In this document: piece after piece, positions 52,667 through 62,373 of the stretch
Numbering within the stretch: the first letter of the stretch is position 1
How the letters are laid out: each line of letters begins with the position of its first letter
Origin: an uncultured Lachnospiraceae bacterium
GTDB taxonomy: Bacteria; Bacillota; Clostridia; Lachnospirales; Lachnospiraceae
Reading direction: 5' to 3'
Assembly (NCBI GenBank): GCA_902779305.1
Contig: CACZBD010000007.1
Coordinates: 24,760 to 88,759 of the forward strand
Length of the DNA stretch: 64,000 bases
Notes under the pieces: generated by a model
What the model was told of the DNA's origin: nothing
Database searches by the model: none
The model's input: the letters and a program-made list of their open reading frames with translations, nothing else
Position numbers and translations under genes: made by a program

Positions 52667-53283
52667 TGGGAGTCAGGGTGGAAAGCATGGTCATGGGACC
52701 GGTCGCGACCAACTGCTATTACCTGTATGAAGAAGGCAGCGGTCATGCGACGGTGATCGATCCGCCGGTCAAAGGAGAGTGGATCTTCGAGCACCTGAAG
52801 AAAAAAGGACTTTCCGTTGATGCGATCCTTCTGACACATGGTCATTTTGACCATATCAGCGGAGTGGAAGCTCTGAAAAGAAAAAGCGGCGCAACCGTTT
52901 ATGCGCCTCTTGCGGAAAAGGAACTGCTGCTGGATCCTTCTCGCAATCTTTCGGATGAGGGGATCCGTCTTACGGCTGACCGGTATCTTGAGGATGGGGA
53001 AACGTTTTCGGCTGCGGATATCCCGGTCCGCTTTATTCTGACGCCGGGACATACGATCGGAAGCGGCTGCTATTATCTGGAAGAAGATAAGATCTTATTC
53101 AGCGGGGACACACTGTTTGAAGGCTCTGTCGGAAGGACGGATCTGCCTACCGGGTCGGCTTCTTCGCTTCTTAAGTCCGTTAAGGAAAAACTGATGGGAT
53201 TGCCGGATGATGTGCTGGTCCTGCCCGGACACGGCATGCGTACAACGATCCAAGACGAAAGGATGTATAACCCGTTCCTATGA
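52666..53283 (+). CDS. Metallo-beta-lactamase-fold hydrolase (glyoxalase II type)
   Basis: A 205-residue MBL-fold hydrolase. The metal motif THGHFDH (about 58-64) is followed by distal ligands in TPGHTIGS (about 126), SGDTLF (about 145) and GHG near the end, the set of the YqgX/GloB-type short hydrolases. It is expected to be a thioesterase or glyoxalase-II-like enzyme. The ATG overlaps the rel stop by one base, and hemZ overlaps its stop by four. A gene of this type between rel and hemZ is common in Lachnospiraceae genomes as I know them. Confidence 0.87.
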   Translation: MGVRVESMVMGPVATNCYYLYEEGSGHATVIDPPVKGEWIFEHLKKKGLSVDAILLTHGHFDHISGVEALKRKSGATVYAPLAEKELLLDPSRNLSDEGIRLTADRYLEDGETFSAADIPVRFILTPGHTIGSGCYYLEEDKILFSGDTLFEGSVGRTDLPTGSASSLLKSVKEKLMGLPDDVLVLPGHGMRTTIQDERMYNPFL

Positions 53284-54719
53284 TCCAGATCCAGCTGTTT
53301 GATCCGGCTTATCAATATGACGTGCATGCGCTTGTCAAAGCGTTTTATCCGGAAGAGGATGTACAGTTTACAGAAGAATATGATGCGGATTTCCCGGTCA
53401 TTACGATCGGGTTTGCAGAGGAGAAGTTCCTGCTCACATGGGCGGATCCAAAACGCAGTGTAACAAAGGAAACCCCGGACCTTTCCGGTATAGATGCGGC
53501 GGAAAGAAAACGGTTTCTTGCAAGAGCGCTTTATACGCTGCTTTCGGAAATATCGGGAAGAAGTCTTCCGTGGGGAACGCTGACGGGGATCAGACCGACC
53601 AAGATCGCGATGAAACTTTTGGAAGAAGGCAGGAGCGAGGAGGAGATCGCCGCTCATATGCGGGATACGTATTTTACTTCCGCTGAGAAGATCTCCCTTT
53701 CCGTAAAAATCGCCGGCCTGGAACGTTCGATCTTAACGCATCTGCACGGGACGGATGGCTACAGTCTCTATGTCGGGATCCCGTTCTGTCCGACCAGATG
53801 CATGTACTGCTCCTTTACATCCTATCCGCTGGATGCGTTTTCGGATCTTGTGGACACCTACCTTGACAGGCTCGAGCAGGAAATGGCCCTGACGGCCGAA
53901 CTGTTTTCGGATAAGGTGCTTGATACAGTCTATATCGGCGGCGGAACACCGACCACCTTAAGTCCGCATCAGATGCGCAGACTGGATGAGATGCTCCGGA
54001 AGTATTTTGATTTTTCAAGCGTCGCTGAATATACCATGGAAGCCGGACGGCCCGACAGCATCAGTGAAGAGAAGCTTCTTGCAATGAAAGAAGCAGGGAT
54101 CGGAAGGATCTCCGTAAATCCGCAGACGATGCATGAGGACACCCTGAAACTCATCGGCAGGAAACATTCGGTGAAACAGGTGATCGAAGCGTTTTATCTT
54201 GCAAGGGAATCGGGCTTTGACAATATCAATATGGATCTGATCCTGGGGCTTCCCGGGGAAGATGAAGAGATGGTGGCGGAGACGTTTTCGAAGATCGCAG
54301 AGCTTGGACCCGATTCGCTGACGGTCCATTCGATGGCGATCAAGAGAGCTGCCGCGATGCAGACGTTTCTCAAGGCGCATCCCGAGATCAAAAGCGTCAA
54401 TACGCAGGAGATGATGGATCTCGGAGCGGCTTGCGCTAAGAAGATGGGGATGAAGCCGTATTACCTGTACAGGCAGAAGAACATGGCCGGCAATTTTGAA
54501 AATGTCGGTTATGCAAAAGAAGGAAAATACGGACTTTACAACATCCTGATCATGGAAGAAGTGCAGTCCATCGCAGCGATCGGCGCCGGCACGATCTCCA
54601 AGAAGGTGGAGGAAAACGGACTGATCACGCGGTATGCCAATCCGAAGGATGTGCACCTGTATCTGTCGCAGATAGAAGAGATCCTGAAAAAGAAAAGGAT
54701 TTTTTATACAGATCAATAA
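53280..54719 (+). CDS. hemZ: HemZ-type oxygen-independent coproporphyrinogen dehydrogenase-like radical SAM protein
   Basis: A 479-residue radical SAM protein. A HemZ-specific N-terminal region (about 1-155) precedes the core. The cluster motif FCPTRCMYCSF (about 165-175) has three Cys for the 4Fe-4S cluster. GGGTPTT (about 218) and NPQTMHEDTLKLIGRKH (about 275-290) follow. HemN/HemZ proteins act on porphyrinogens; in organisms without a full heme pathway some members act on other substrates or as heme chaperones (HemW). Which applies is not readable. It overlaps the MBL gene by four bases. Confidence 0.87.
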   Translation: MIQIQLFDPAYQYDVHALVKAFYPEEDVQFTEEYDADFPVITIGFAEEKFLLTWADPKRSVTKETPDLSGIDAAERKRFLARALYTLLSEISGRSLPWGTLTGIRPTKIAMKLLEEGRSEEEIAAHMRDTYFTSAEKISLSVKIAGLERSILTHLHGTDGYSLYVGIPFCPTRCMYCSFTSYPLDAFSDLVDTYLDRLEQEMALTAELFSDKVLDTVYIGGGTPTTLSPHQMRRLDEMLRKYFDFSSVAEYTMEAGRPDSISEEKLLAMKEAGIGRISVNPQTMHEDTLKLIGRKHSVKQVIEAFYLARESGFDNINMDLILGLPGEDEEMVAETFSKIAELGPDSLTVHSMAIKRAAAMQTFLKAHPEIKSVNTQEMMDLGAACAKKMGMKPYYLYRQKNMAGNFENVGYAKEGKYGLYNILIMEEVQSIAAIGAGTISKKVEENGLITRYANPKDVHLYLSQIEEILKKKRIFYTDQ

Positions 54720-54749
54720 GATACAAATCAATCAGACGGGAGAAAAGAA

Positions 54750-56018
54750 ATGTCTTTAGTGAAGAAGCCGGTAACCGGCATGAAGGATATCCTTCCTGCG
54801 GAAATGGAGATCAGGGATTATGTGACATCGCTGGTCAAGGAAACTTACGGAGGATACGGATTTTCATCGATCGAAACGCCGTGCGTGGAACACATTGAAA
54901 ACTTAAGTTCCAAACAGGGCGGGGAAAACGAAAAACTGATCTTTAAGATCTTAAAACGCGGCGAGAAGCTGAATCTGGCAGAAGCAAAGGAAGAAGCGGA
55001 TCTTGTGGACTCGGGCTTAAGATACGATCTGACCCTTCCGCTTTCCAGATATTATGCGAACCATGCCAACGAGCTGCCCCTTCCTTTTAAAGCGCTGCAG
55101 ATGGGCAGTGTATGGAGAGCGGACAGACCGCAGAAAGGACGGTTCAGACAGTTTGTCCAGTGCGATATCGACATTCTCGGCGATGCGACAAACTTAGCGG
55201 AGATCGAACTGATCCTGGCCACGACGACATTGCTCGGGAAACTTGATTTTCACGGCTTTACGGTCCGGATCAATGACCGCAGGATCTTAAAGGCCATGGC
55301 GGAATATGCCGGCTTTTCACAGGAGGACCATGATCAGATCTTTATCATCCTTGACAAGATGGACAAGATCGGTCTTGACGGGGTACTTGCGGAGCTGATC
55401 GAAAGCGGATTTGACAAGAGCGCTGCCGAAAAATACTGCAGTCTGTTTTCGAATGAAGAGCGCGGCACGGACGGGATCAGAAAAATGCAGGAAAGCCTGC
55501 AGGGCGTTTTGGAACCGGGGTGCGCGGAAAACCTGATCGCGATCATCGAAACCGTAGATCAGATCAGACAGGCGGATTTTAAGATCTGTTTTGATCCGAC
55601 GCTGGTCCGCGGGATGTCTTATTATACGGGAACCATTTTTGAGATCGGGATGGACGCGTTCGGATCTTCCGTTGCCGGAGGCGGACGTTATGATGAGATG
55701 ATCGGCAGATTCACGGGACAGAAGACCTGCGCCTGCGGTTTTTCCATCGGCTTTGAGCGGATCATCACGATCTTAATGGAGCAGGGATTTCAGGTGCCGA
55801 AAGGGAATGAGAAATACGCGTTTCTGATCGAAAAAGGCGCAGACAGCGCACGCGTCAGCGAAGTGATGAAGGAAGCCGATGCCTACAGGAAGAAAGGCAG
55901 CCGGGTCCTTGTGGCGCAGATGAACAAAAATAAGAAGTTCCAGAAGGAACAGCTGATCAAAGAAGGTTATTTACCGGATCATATCCGTGATTTTTATAAT
56001 ACGGAACTGAAAAAATAG
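54750..56018 (+). CDS. hisS: Histidyl-tRNA synthetase
   Basis: A 422-residue class II aminoacyl-tRNA synthetase. Motif 1 region GMKDILP (about 9-15), motif 2 around KALQMGSVWRADRPQKGR (about 112-130), the histidine-A loop RGMSYYTGT (about 285-293) and motif 3 GFSIGFERI (about 328) are clear. It charges tRNA-His in the cytoplasm. The leader is only 30 bases and holds no T-box, so transcription follows the upstream genes rather than tRNA-His charging. GGGAGAA precedes the ATG. The C-terminal anticodon-binding domain is complete. Confidence 0.96.
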   Translation: MSLVKKPVTGMKDILPAEMEIRDYVTSLVKETYGGYGFSSIETPCVEHIENLSSKQGGENEKLIFKILKRGEKLNLAEAKEEADLVDSGLRYDLTLPLSRYYANHANELPLPFKALQMGSVWRADRPQKGRFRQFVQCDIDILGDATNLAEIELILATTTLLGKLDFHGFTVRINDRRILKAMAEYAGFSQEDHDQIFIILDKMDKIGLDGVLAELIESGFDKSAAEKYCSLFSNEERGTDGIRKMQESLQGVLEPGCAENLIAIIETVDQIRQADFKICFDPTLVRGMSYYTGTIFEIGMDAFGSSVAGGGRYDEMIGRFTGQKTCACGFSIGFERIITILMEQGFQVPKGNEKYAFLIEKGADSARVSEVMKEADAYRKKGSRVLVAQMNKNKKFQKEQLIKEGYLPDHIRDFYNTELKK

Positions 56019-56043
56019 AGCCGGAAGACAGGGGACTAAGCGT

Positions 56044-57630
56044 ATGAAATACTGTAAGAAATGCGGAATGCTTCTCGAAGATACGATCGAGGTCTGCATC
56101 GGATGCGGTACGGATGTGACCGATCCCGACAATGTTTCCAAGTATCCGCCGAAACTTGAGAAAAAGATCGAGGCGCAGAAAAAGCAGAACAAGACGAAAA
56201 CCACTACGATCATTGCGATCATCGTGGTCTTTGTGCTGCTCATCGGACTGGTGTGCCTGATCCTGTTCATGGCGCCGAAGTTTTCTTCGGATACGCCGGA
56301 AGATGCGGAGTATATCGAGGAAGAGGATGCGGAGTACGTTCCGGAAGAAGAGGAGTTTACGGAGGAAGCGCCTGCAGCTGAGGAAGAAAATGTATCGGAC
56401 CGGGAAGTCAAAGATGACCTGGGAAGCTATTATTCCAGAGCTTTGCTTACCGATGAAGGCGGGAATCTGATCTTTACGGGGCTGTACCCGGAGGACTTTC
56501 AGGTCACGGACCTGAGCGTGAATTATGCATTCTGCTCCAACCGTCTGCCCGGGTATGTCACGTTTATCGTGGATGATCCCGAGGGGAATGTCAGGTTCAT
56601 CTATTTTTCCCCGCAGCATTTCTGGAACAGGCAGTCGGAAAAGAAGAAAAATCTTGCAAGCGGCGAGGATCCGATCTTCCAGATGACGTTTGCGACCTAT
56701 GACGAAGGCCAGACCTACGTGGAGAGCCTGATCAAAAAGAGTTATCCGGATGCCAAAAGAGTGGAACTGATGGATACCTGGGATGCGAATGAAGAGATCC
56801 AGGGCCAGCTTTCCGAGATTGCCAAAGCTTTCAAAAAACAGATCGATACACATACCGATTACGCGCATTTCGGGGAAGGCACGGAATATGCCCCGATGAA
56901 TTCGGAGTTTGTGGCCAGGTTCTACCGGTACGAAGTGCAGACCAAGGAAAAGAATACGCTTTTCCTGCAGTTTTATGTACCGCTTGTCAGCAATCACATC
57001 GTTTATTCTTCGGATGTCATCAATGATCACGGGACACTCATCGAATGGATGTGCCTCGGCATTTACGGGATGGTTGCGGGCAATGAGGATCTGTATGATG
57101 ACATGGAACCGGCCTTTCAGGTCTTTATGGACAACTGCAACGTGAACCTCACGTTCTTCAGGATCCTTGAACAGCGCTGCAAGGATCTTCAGGCAACGAT
57201 CAGCGCCGAGGAGGAAGCGCCGATCCCGGATGCCTCCATGCTTGCGTCTTACGGCGCCGGAGCCGCCTCCGGACAGCTGAGCGATTTTGACCAGATGCTG
57301 TATGTTTTTTCCACCAGAAGAGGCGGGGATGCGATCTTTGTGCTCGGAGATGATGTTGTGAGCGCGTCTTCCGAGATCAAAGTGGCATTTTTAAATCCCG
57401 AAAAGGAAAAAGTATTCCTCTCGCCCGGTGAGGACGAATATCCCGGAGACGGATATGAGGAAATGATGCTTACGACGGACAACGCCATGCCGGATGCGGA
57501 TGCCATGGGCGTTCCGGAAGAGGGGGCTCCGGAGGATGATATGCTGCTTCCGAATGCCGAGATCAGTGAACCTGATGAGGAAGAATATCCGGAGGAATAT
57601 ACGGATGAGGAAGATGAGGATGCGCTGTGA
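56044..57630 (+). CDS. Zinc-ribbon membrane protein
   Basis: A 528-residue protein. The N-terminus is a zinc ribbon with two CxxC knuckles (C4-KK-C7 and C20-IG-C23), then a Lys-rich stretch and one membrane helix at about 57-80. The remainder (about 125-440) is predicted extracytoplasmic, with a mixed alpha/beta composition. The last 70 residues are extremely acidic and rich in Glu, Asp and Pro. Proteins of this plan are common in Firmicutes and may sense envelope state. No enzyme motif was seen. The stop overlaps the GTG start of the next gene by four bases. Confidence 0.6.
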   Translation: MKYCKKCGMLLEDTIEVCIGCGTDVTDPDNVSKYPPKLEKKIEAQKKQNKTKTTTIIAIIVVFVLLIGLVCLILFMAPKFSSDTPEDAEYIEEEDAEYVPEEEEFTEEAPAAEEENVSDREVKDDLGSYYSRALLTDEGGNLIFTGLYPEDFQVTDLSVNYAFCSNRLPGYVTFIVDDPEGNVRFIYFSPQHFWNRQSEKKKNLASGEDPIFQMTFATYDEGQTYVESLIKKSYPDAKRVELMDTWDANEEIQGQLSEIAKAFKKQIDTHTDYAHFGEGTEYAPMNSEFVARFYRYEVQTKEKNTLFLQFYVPLVSNHIVYSSDVINDHGTLIEWMCLGIYGMVAGNEDLYDDMEPAFQVFMDNCNVNLTFFRILEQRCKDLQATISAEEEAPIPDASMLASYGAGAASGQLSDFDQMLYVFSTRRGGDAIFVLGDDVVSASSEIKVAFLNPEKEKVFLSPGEDEYPGDGYEEMMLTTDNAMPDADAMGVPEEGAPEDDMLLPNAEISEPDEEEYPEEYTDEEDEDAL

Positions 57631-58205
57631 GAATTCATGAGAGGTTTATCAATCATTTTAATACCGTAAGAGAACACCGCAGACTGGTCAGAGAGGGCTG
57701 TTTTGCCGTCGGGTTGTACAGACAGGGACTCTTGCATGATCTTAGCAAATACAGTCCGGTGGAATTTTTCGTGGGTGCGAAATATTACCAGGGATATCGC
57801 AGCCCGAACAACGCGGAACGGGAAGCAAAAGGCTATTCTTCCGCTTGGCTGCATCATAAGGGCAGGAACCTGCACCATTATGAATACTGGGTGGATTATG
57901 CGGCATCGGAGGGGATCGGTGTCAGGCCGGTGAAGATGCCCGTAAAATATATGGTGGAAATGTTCATGGACAGGGTGGCGGCTTCGAAGACCTATAACGG
58001 AAAGGAGTACACCGACGATATGCCCCTTGCCTATTTTCTGAAAGGAAAAAGGATCATCGTCATGCACCCGGAGACCAAAAGGCAGCTGGAATTTCTGCTG
58101 CGGATGCTTGCAAAAAGCGGCGAGGAAAAAACATTCACCTATATCCGGGAAAAAGTTTTGAAGAAGAAATTTCTGATTGGGAGATTGATACATGAAAAGA
58201 GATGA
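57627..58205 (+). CDS. DUF5662 family protein
   Basis: A 192-residue protein from a GTG start that lies in the preceding stop (GTGA); no in-frame ATG is close by. It carries a conserved HDLSKYSPVEFF block (about 38-49), a HHKGRNLHHYEYW block (about 73-85) and a HPETKRQLEF helix near 150. The His-Asp and HH-x-HH clusters are suggestive of a metal-binding HD-like fold. The family is DUF5662; no function is known to me. It overlaps the GH3 gene by fourteen bases. Confidence 0.8.
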   Translation: MRIHERFINHFNTVREHRRLVREGCFAVGLYRQGLLHDLSKYSPVEFFVGAKYYQGYRSPNNAEREAKGYSSAWLHHKGRNLHHYEYWVDYAASEGIGVRPVKMPVKYMVEMFMDRVAASKTYNGKEYTDDMPLAYFLKGKRIIVMHPETKRQLEFLLRMLAKSGEEKTFTYIREKVLKKKFLIGRLIHEKR

Positions 58206-60399
58206 ACTGCAAAAACTGCTGAAAGACATGTCGCTGGAGGAAAAGATCGGACAGCTGGTCCAGATCCCGGGTTTTATGATCGAAAAAGGAGCCGTACTCA
58301 CGGGGCCTGCGATGGAAATGGGATTTACGGAAGAAGATCTTTTCAATGCCGGCGCCACGCTTTCCGTATTCGGTTTTGACAGGATCAAAGAGATCCAGGA
58401 CGATTTTATGGCGCACCAGCCGCATCATATCCCGCTGTTGTTTATGGGGGACATTATCAACGGCTACCGCTCGGTCTTTCCGATCCCGCTTGCGCAGGGA
58501 TGTACGTTTGATCCCGCACTTGCCGGGCAGCTTGCGGCCATGTCCGCAAAAGAATCCTCCGCATCCGGACTCCACGTGACTTTTTCTCCGATGGTCGATC
58601 TGGTCCGGGATGCAAGATGGGGCAGAGTCATGGAATCCACGGGCGAAGATACCTATCTGAATTCCTGTTTTGCCAAGGCTGTCATTGAAGGGTATCAGGG
58701 AAAAGATGTTGCGGATGCGGATTCGGTTGCGGCCTGTGTGAAGCACTTTGCGGCATACGGGGCTCCGGAAGGCGGCAGAGATTATAATACGGTGGAATTG
58801 TCCGAAAGAACGCTTCTGGATGATTATCTGCCTTCCTATCATGCGGCTGTGGATGCCGGAACGGAAATGGTCATGACCAGTTTCAATACGATCAACAGGA
58901 TCCCGGCTTCCGGCAATGCCTTTTACATGAAAGACGTTTTGCGCAAGCAGTGGGGATTTAACGGCGTGCTGATCTCGGACTGGGCAGCGATCAATGAACT
59001 GATCACAAACGGGATCTGCAGGGAAAAAGAAGAGGCGGCAACGCTTGCGATCAACGCTGGCGTGGATATGGATATGTGCACACCGGTGTATGCTTCTTCT
59101 CTTAAGAAACTTGTGGAAGACGGAACGGTCAGCGAAGATCTGATCGATGAATCCTGCATGCGGATCCTGGAACTGAAGAACAGACTCGGACTGTTTGAGG
59201 ATCCTTACCATCATGCGGATAATCGGAACGCGGATGAGGTGATCCTGTGCAGGGAACACAGGGAACTCTGCCTGAAAGCGGCAGAGGAATCCATTGTTCT
59301 CCTGAAGAACAGGAAGGAGATCCTGCCGCTTGCAAAAGAAGGACTTGAGATCGCTTTTATCGGACCGTATGCGGACAACAAACGGCTGCACGGCGTCTGG
59401 TCCATGTTGGCGGAGGAAGAGGATACCGTAACCGTCAGACAGGGGATCGAAGAGATCGCGCAGAACAATACCGTTACCTTTGCAAAAGGCTGCAGGCTGC
59501 TGGATAAGAAATATCCGCTCTACGGGTTCAGAGGACGCGTGGAGGAGGAAGATGTGGATGATGAGGAACTGCTGCTCGATGCCATGACCAAAGCAAAGAG
59601 GGCAGACGTTGTCGTGATGCTCCTCGGAGAACATCCCTGCCACAGCGGGGAAGCGGGAAGCAGGGCGGACATCCGCATCCCGAAACCGCAGCGAAGACTA
59701 TTAAAGGCGATCGCGAAAGTCAATTCGAATATCGTGACCGTGCTGTTCCACGGGCGCCCGCTGGATATCCGCGGCGTGGACAGAAGATCCAAAGCGGTCA
59801 TGGCGGCATGGTTCCCGGGGATCGAAGGCGGCAGGGCGGTCGCAAGACTGCTGTACGGAGAAACGGCTCCGAGCGGACATCTTGCCATGAGTTTCCCTTA
59901 CTGTGTCGGTCAGGTTCCCGTCCATTACGACAGTTTTACGACGGGCAGACAGTATACGGGAAATGATGAGAACCGCTTCCAGTCCAAGTACCTGGATATC
60001 CCGAACAAGCCGCTGTATCCGTTCGGGCACGGCTTGACCTATACGACTTTCGACTATACCGATGTGGAACTGTCCGGCGACACCGTCACCCCGACTACCG
60101 ACATCACATTGAACGCAAAGATCAAAAATATCGGAAACCGCGCCGGAACAGAAACCGTGCAGCTTTATATCCGTGATCTTTACGGATCCGTCGTGCGTCC
60201 CGTCAGGAAACTCAAAGGGTTCAAACGGATCACGCTGAATCCGGGTGAAGAAGGAACGGTTTCCTTTGTGATCAACAGAGAGATGCTCAGATTCACAAGG
60301 GCGGATATGACATTTGACGCCGAACCGGGTGATTTTTATGCATATGTCGGCACAAACAGCGCCACAGAACGTCATCTTAAGTTCACGCTGACAGAGTAG
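58192..60399 (+). CDS. GH3 family beta-glucosidase
   Basis: A 735-residue glycoside hydrolase of family 3. The (beta/alpha)8 domain (1-335) has KHFAAYG (about 184), and the nucleophile Asp in LISDWAAI (about 263). The alpha/beta sandwich (about 370-590) has the acid/base Glu in HSGEAGSRADI (about 485). The C-terminal 140 residues are a fibronectin-III-like domain. No signal peptide, so it should act in the cytoplasm on beta-linked oligosaccharides such as cellobiose; the sugar specificity is not readable. Its start lies 14 bases inside the DUF5662 gene, so the two are coupled. GGGAGA precedes the ATG. Confidence 0.92.
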   Translation: MKRDELQKLLKDMSLEEKIGQLVQIPGFMIEKGAVLTGPAMEMGFTEEDLFNAGATLSVFGFDRIKEIQDDFMAHQPHHIPLLFMGDIINGYRSVFPIPLAQGCTFDPALAGQLAAMSAKESSASGLHVTFSPMVDLVRDARWGRVMESTGEDTYLNSCFAKAVIEGYQGKDVADADSVAACVKHFAAYGAPEGGRDYNTVELSERTLLDDYLPSYHAAVDAGTEMVMTSFNTINRIPASGNAFYMKDVLRKQWGFNGVLISDWAAINELITNGICREKEEAATLAINAGVDMDMCTPVYASSLKKLVEDGTVSEDLIDESCMRILELKNRLGLFEDPYHHADNRNADEVILCREHRELCLKAAEESIVLLKNRKEILPLAKEGLEIAFIGPYADNKRLHGVWSMLAEEEDTVTVRQGIEEIAQNNTVTFAKGCRLLDKKYPLYGFRGRVEEEDVDDEELLLDAMTKAKRADVVVMLLGEHPCHSGEAGSRADIRIPKPQRRLLKAIAKVNSNIVTVLFHGRPLDIRGVDRRSKAVMAAWFPGIEGGRAVARLLYGETAPSGHLAMSFPYCVGQVPVHYDSFTTGRQYTGNDENRFQSKYLDIPNKPLYPFGHGLTYTTFDYTDVELSGDTVTPTTDITLNAKIKNIGNRAGTETVQLYIRDLYGSVVRPVRKLKGFKRITLNPGEEGTVSFVINREMLRFTRADMTFDAEPGDFYAYVGTNSATERHLKFTLTE

Positions 60400-60412
60400 A
60401 GAGGAAATCCGT

Positions 60413-62323
60413 ATGAAAAACATAGCTGTATTCTGTACAAGTATATCGGCCGTCGCTTTCAGGGACTGTTTTCAGGGGATCCGGGAATGCGCCGTTGCCA
60501 ATAACGGGAATGTATTCTTTTTTGCCGGTGACAGAATGGTCGAAGGGGGCGGACCGTACGGCGTCGGGGAAAACAATATATTCAACGCTGCGGATCTGGA
60601 TGTGTTTGACGGCGCGATCCTTTTAAGCAACACCTTTGTGGAAGACGAGAATGAGCGGATCGTTGCCGATCTGATCGAAAAGAGCGGAAAGCCTGCGGTA
60701 TCCATCGAAGGCAAATATCCGAAAATGTATAATTTCAGGATCGATAACCGCAAGGCCATGTATGATATGGTACATCATTTCATTCAGGATCACGGATACA
60801 AGCGGATCAATTTTGTGACAGGGCCGCTTACGAGTCAGGAAGCCAAGGACAGGTATGCCGGCTACAGGGACGCGATGAATGACTACCAGCTCGAATTCAG
60901 CGACGAACAGATCTACGAAGGAGATTACATGCCCAACAGCGGCCGTGAAGCGGCAATGTTTTTCCTCGATCAGGACGGACCGCTGCCGGAAGCGATCGTC
61001 TGCTCCAATGACTATATGGCCATGGGCGTGACTGCGGTCTTGCAGGAAAAAGGGATCAAGGTCGGAGAGCAGATCGGCGTTTCCGGCTATGATGACAGCC
61101 AGGAGTCCAAATTTGTGGAGCCAAGGCTCACATCGGTGTCCAGAGAGAATTACAAGGCCGGGTATGCGGCCTGTAAAAAACTGCTTTCCGGACTCGAGGA
61201 ACATGAGATCGGAACCATCAAAAACCTGCAGACCAATGTGGTCAGACGTGAAAGCTGCGGATGCGAGAGCAGAGAAGAATACAGCGAGGCAAAATTCAGG
61301 AAAAATTATTATAAGGGCAGCGACCGCCGCCAGTACTTCATGCTTGAGACCAGGCGTCTGTTTGCGGAACTGTCCCGTGTCCGGTCGTTGGAAGAATACA
61401 ATGAGGTGATCCGTCCGCATATCAAACAGATCAAGTGTGAGGACTTTTATCTCTGCCTGAGCAATGAGTGGGAAGGGATCCATTCCGGACAGGATCAGGA
61501 TGATGCTTCCTTTATGCCCGGCAGGAAAGACGATTATATTTCGAAGGGATTCGGGACCGGTACTTTTTTGGCCTTCAGTTATTCCACACATTCCCATAAG
61601 AACAATTCCGTATTCGGGATCAGGCAGCTGATCGAAGGACTGAAGGAAAAAAGTCTTGCAAGATGCTGTTTTGTGGTCATGCCGGTCCACTTTTCGGACA
61701 GGATGTTCGGATACTGTATCGTTTCCAACAGCGAGTATGTGTTCGAAAATCCGCTGTTCCAGTCCTGGGTGCAGGTCCTCGGATACGGCCTGGAGACGGT
61801 CAGGAAGGAGCGGCTGATCGATGCCCTGTCAAAGAAACTGGATTCGCTCTGGATCTATGACAATCTGACAGGCCTCTATAACCGTGACGGATTCAACAAG
61901 TATGCGATGCCGATCTGGATGGAATGCATGCAGAAGGAAAAATCAGTCACCCTGTTCTTTGTGGATCTGGATGACCTGAAGTCCGTCAACGACAAGTACG
62001 GTCATGATACCGGTGATAAATTCGTCAAGGCGATCGCCAACATCCTAAAACGGAGGAAGCGCCACGGAGAAGTGATCATGCGCTTTGGAGGTGATGAGTA
62101 TGTGATCCTTGCCTGTGATCTTACGGAAGAGGATGCCAAGGAATACTGTGATTCCCTGTATGCCTATGTGGATGACTACAACAGGATGCATAACCTGCCT
62201 GCCGACATTTCGATCACGATCGGCTACTGTCAGACAGTGCCGGAAGAGGCGGACGGACTGGATCTTGCGATCGAGGCGGCGGATGCAAAGCGGTATGAAG
62301 CAAGAAGAGAAAAGGAATCGTAA
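60413..62323 (+). CDS. LacI-like sensor fused to a diguanylate cyclase
   Basis: A 636-residue protein. Residues 5-280 form a periplasmic-binding-protein-like sugar-sensing domain of the LacI/GalR type, without the DNA-binding head (FVTGPL at about 138, CSNDYMA at about 200, GVSGYDD at about 222). A GAF-like middle domain (about 300-470) follows. The GGDEF domain (about 480-630) has YDNLTGLYNRDGF and the active-site loop FGGDEY (about 556-561), where the common GGDEF/GGEEF ends in Tyr. It probably makes c-di-GMP in response to a sugar or sugar phosphate. There is no membrane segment. It lies 14 bases after the GH3 gene, so glucoside breakdown and c-di-GMP may be linked. Confidence 0.85.
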   Translation: MKNIAVFCTSISAVAFRDCFQGIRECAVANNGNVFFFAGDRMVEGGGPYGVGENNIFNAADLDVFDGAILLSNTFVEDENERIVADLIEKSGKPAVSIEGKYPKMYNFRIDNRKAMYDMVHHFIQDHGYKRINFVTGPLTSQEAKDRYAGYRDAMNDYQLEFSDEQIYEGDYMPNSGREAAMFFLDQDGPLPEAIVCSNDYMAMGVTAVLQEKGIKVGEQIGVSGYDDSQESKFVEPRLTSVSRENYKAGYAACKKLLSGLEEHEIGTIKNLQTNVVRRESCGCESREEYSEAKFRKNYYKGSDRRQYFMLETRRLFAELSRVRSLEEYNEVIRPHIKQIKCEDFYLCLSNEWEGIHSGQDQDDASFMPGRKDDYISKGFGTGTFLAFSYSTHSHKNNSVFGIRQLIEGLKEKSLARCCFVVMPVHFSDRMFGYCIVSNSEYVFENPLFQSWVQVLGYGLETVRKERLIDALSKKLDSLWIYDNLTGLYNRDGFNKYAMPIWMECMQKEKSVTLFFVDLDDLKSVNDKYGHDTGDKFVKAIANILKRRKRHGEVIMRFGGDEYVILACDLTEEDAKEYCDSLYAYVDDYNRMHNLPADISITIGYCQTVPEEADGLDLAIEAADAKRYEARREKES

Positions 62324-62327
62324 AATA

Positions 62328-62351
62328 AAATCCCGTCTCAGGACGGGATTT
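62328..62351. terminator. Bidirectional terminator
   Basis: A perfect AAATCCCGTC/GACGGGATTT stem with a four-base loop (arms 62328-62337 and 62342-62351). A and T runs on both sides serve the GGDEF gene on plus and the small membrane gene on minus. Confidence 0.9.
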
Positions 62352-62373
62352 TTATTTGGCATAGATCAGGGGC

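Noticed and set aside
54720..54749. T-box leader before hisS
   Set aside because: The gap is only 30 bases and the gene is in a co-directional run with hemZ.
58135..59643. Minus-strand open frame (502 codons) opposite the GH3 gene
   Set aside because: Shadow of the beta-glucosidase; no motif or start signal.
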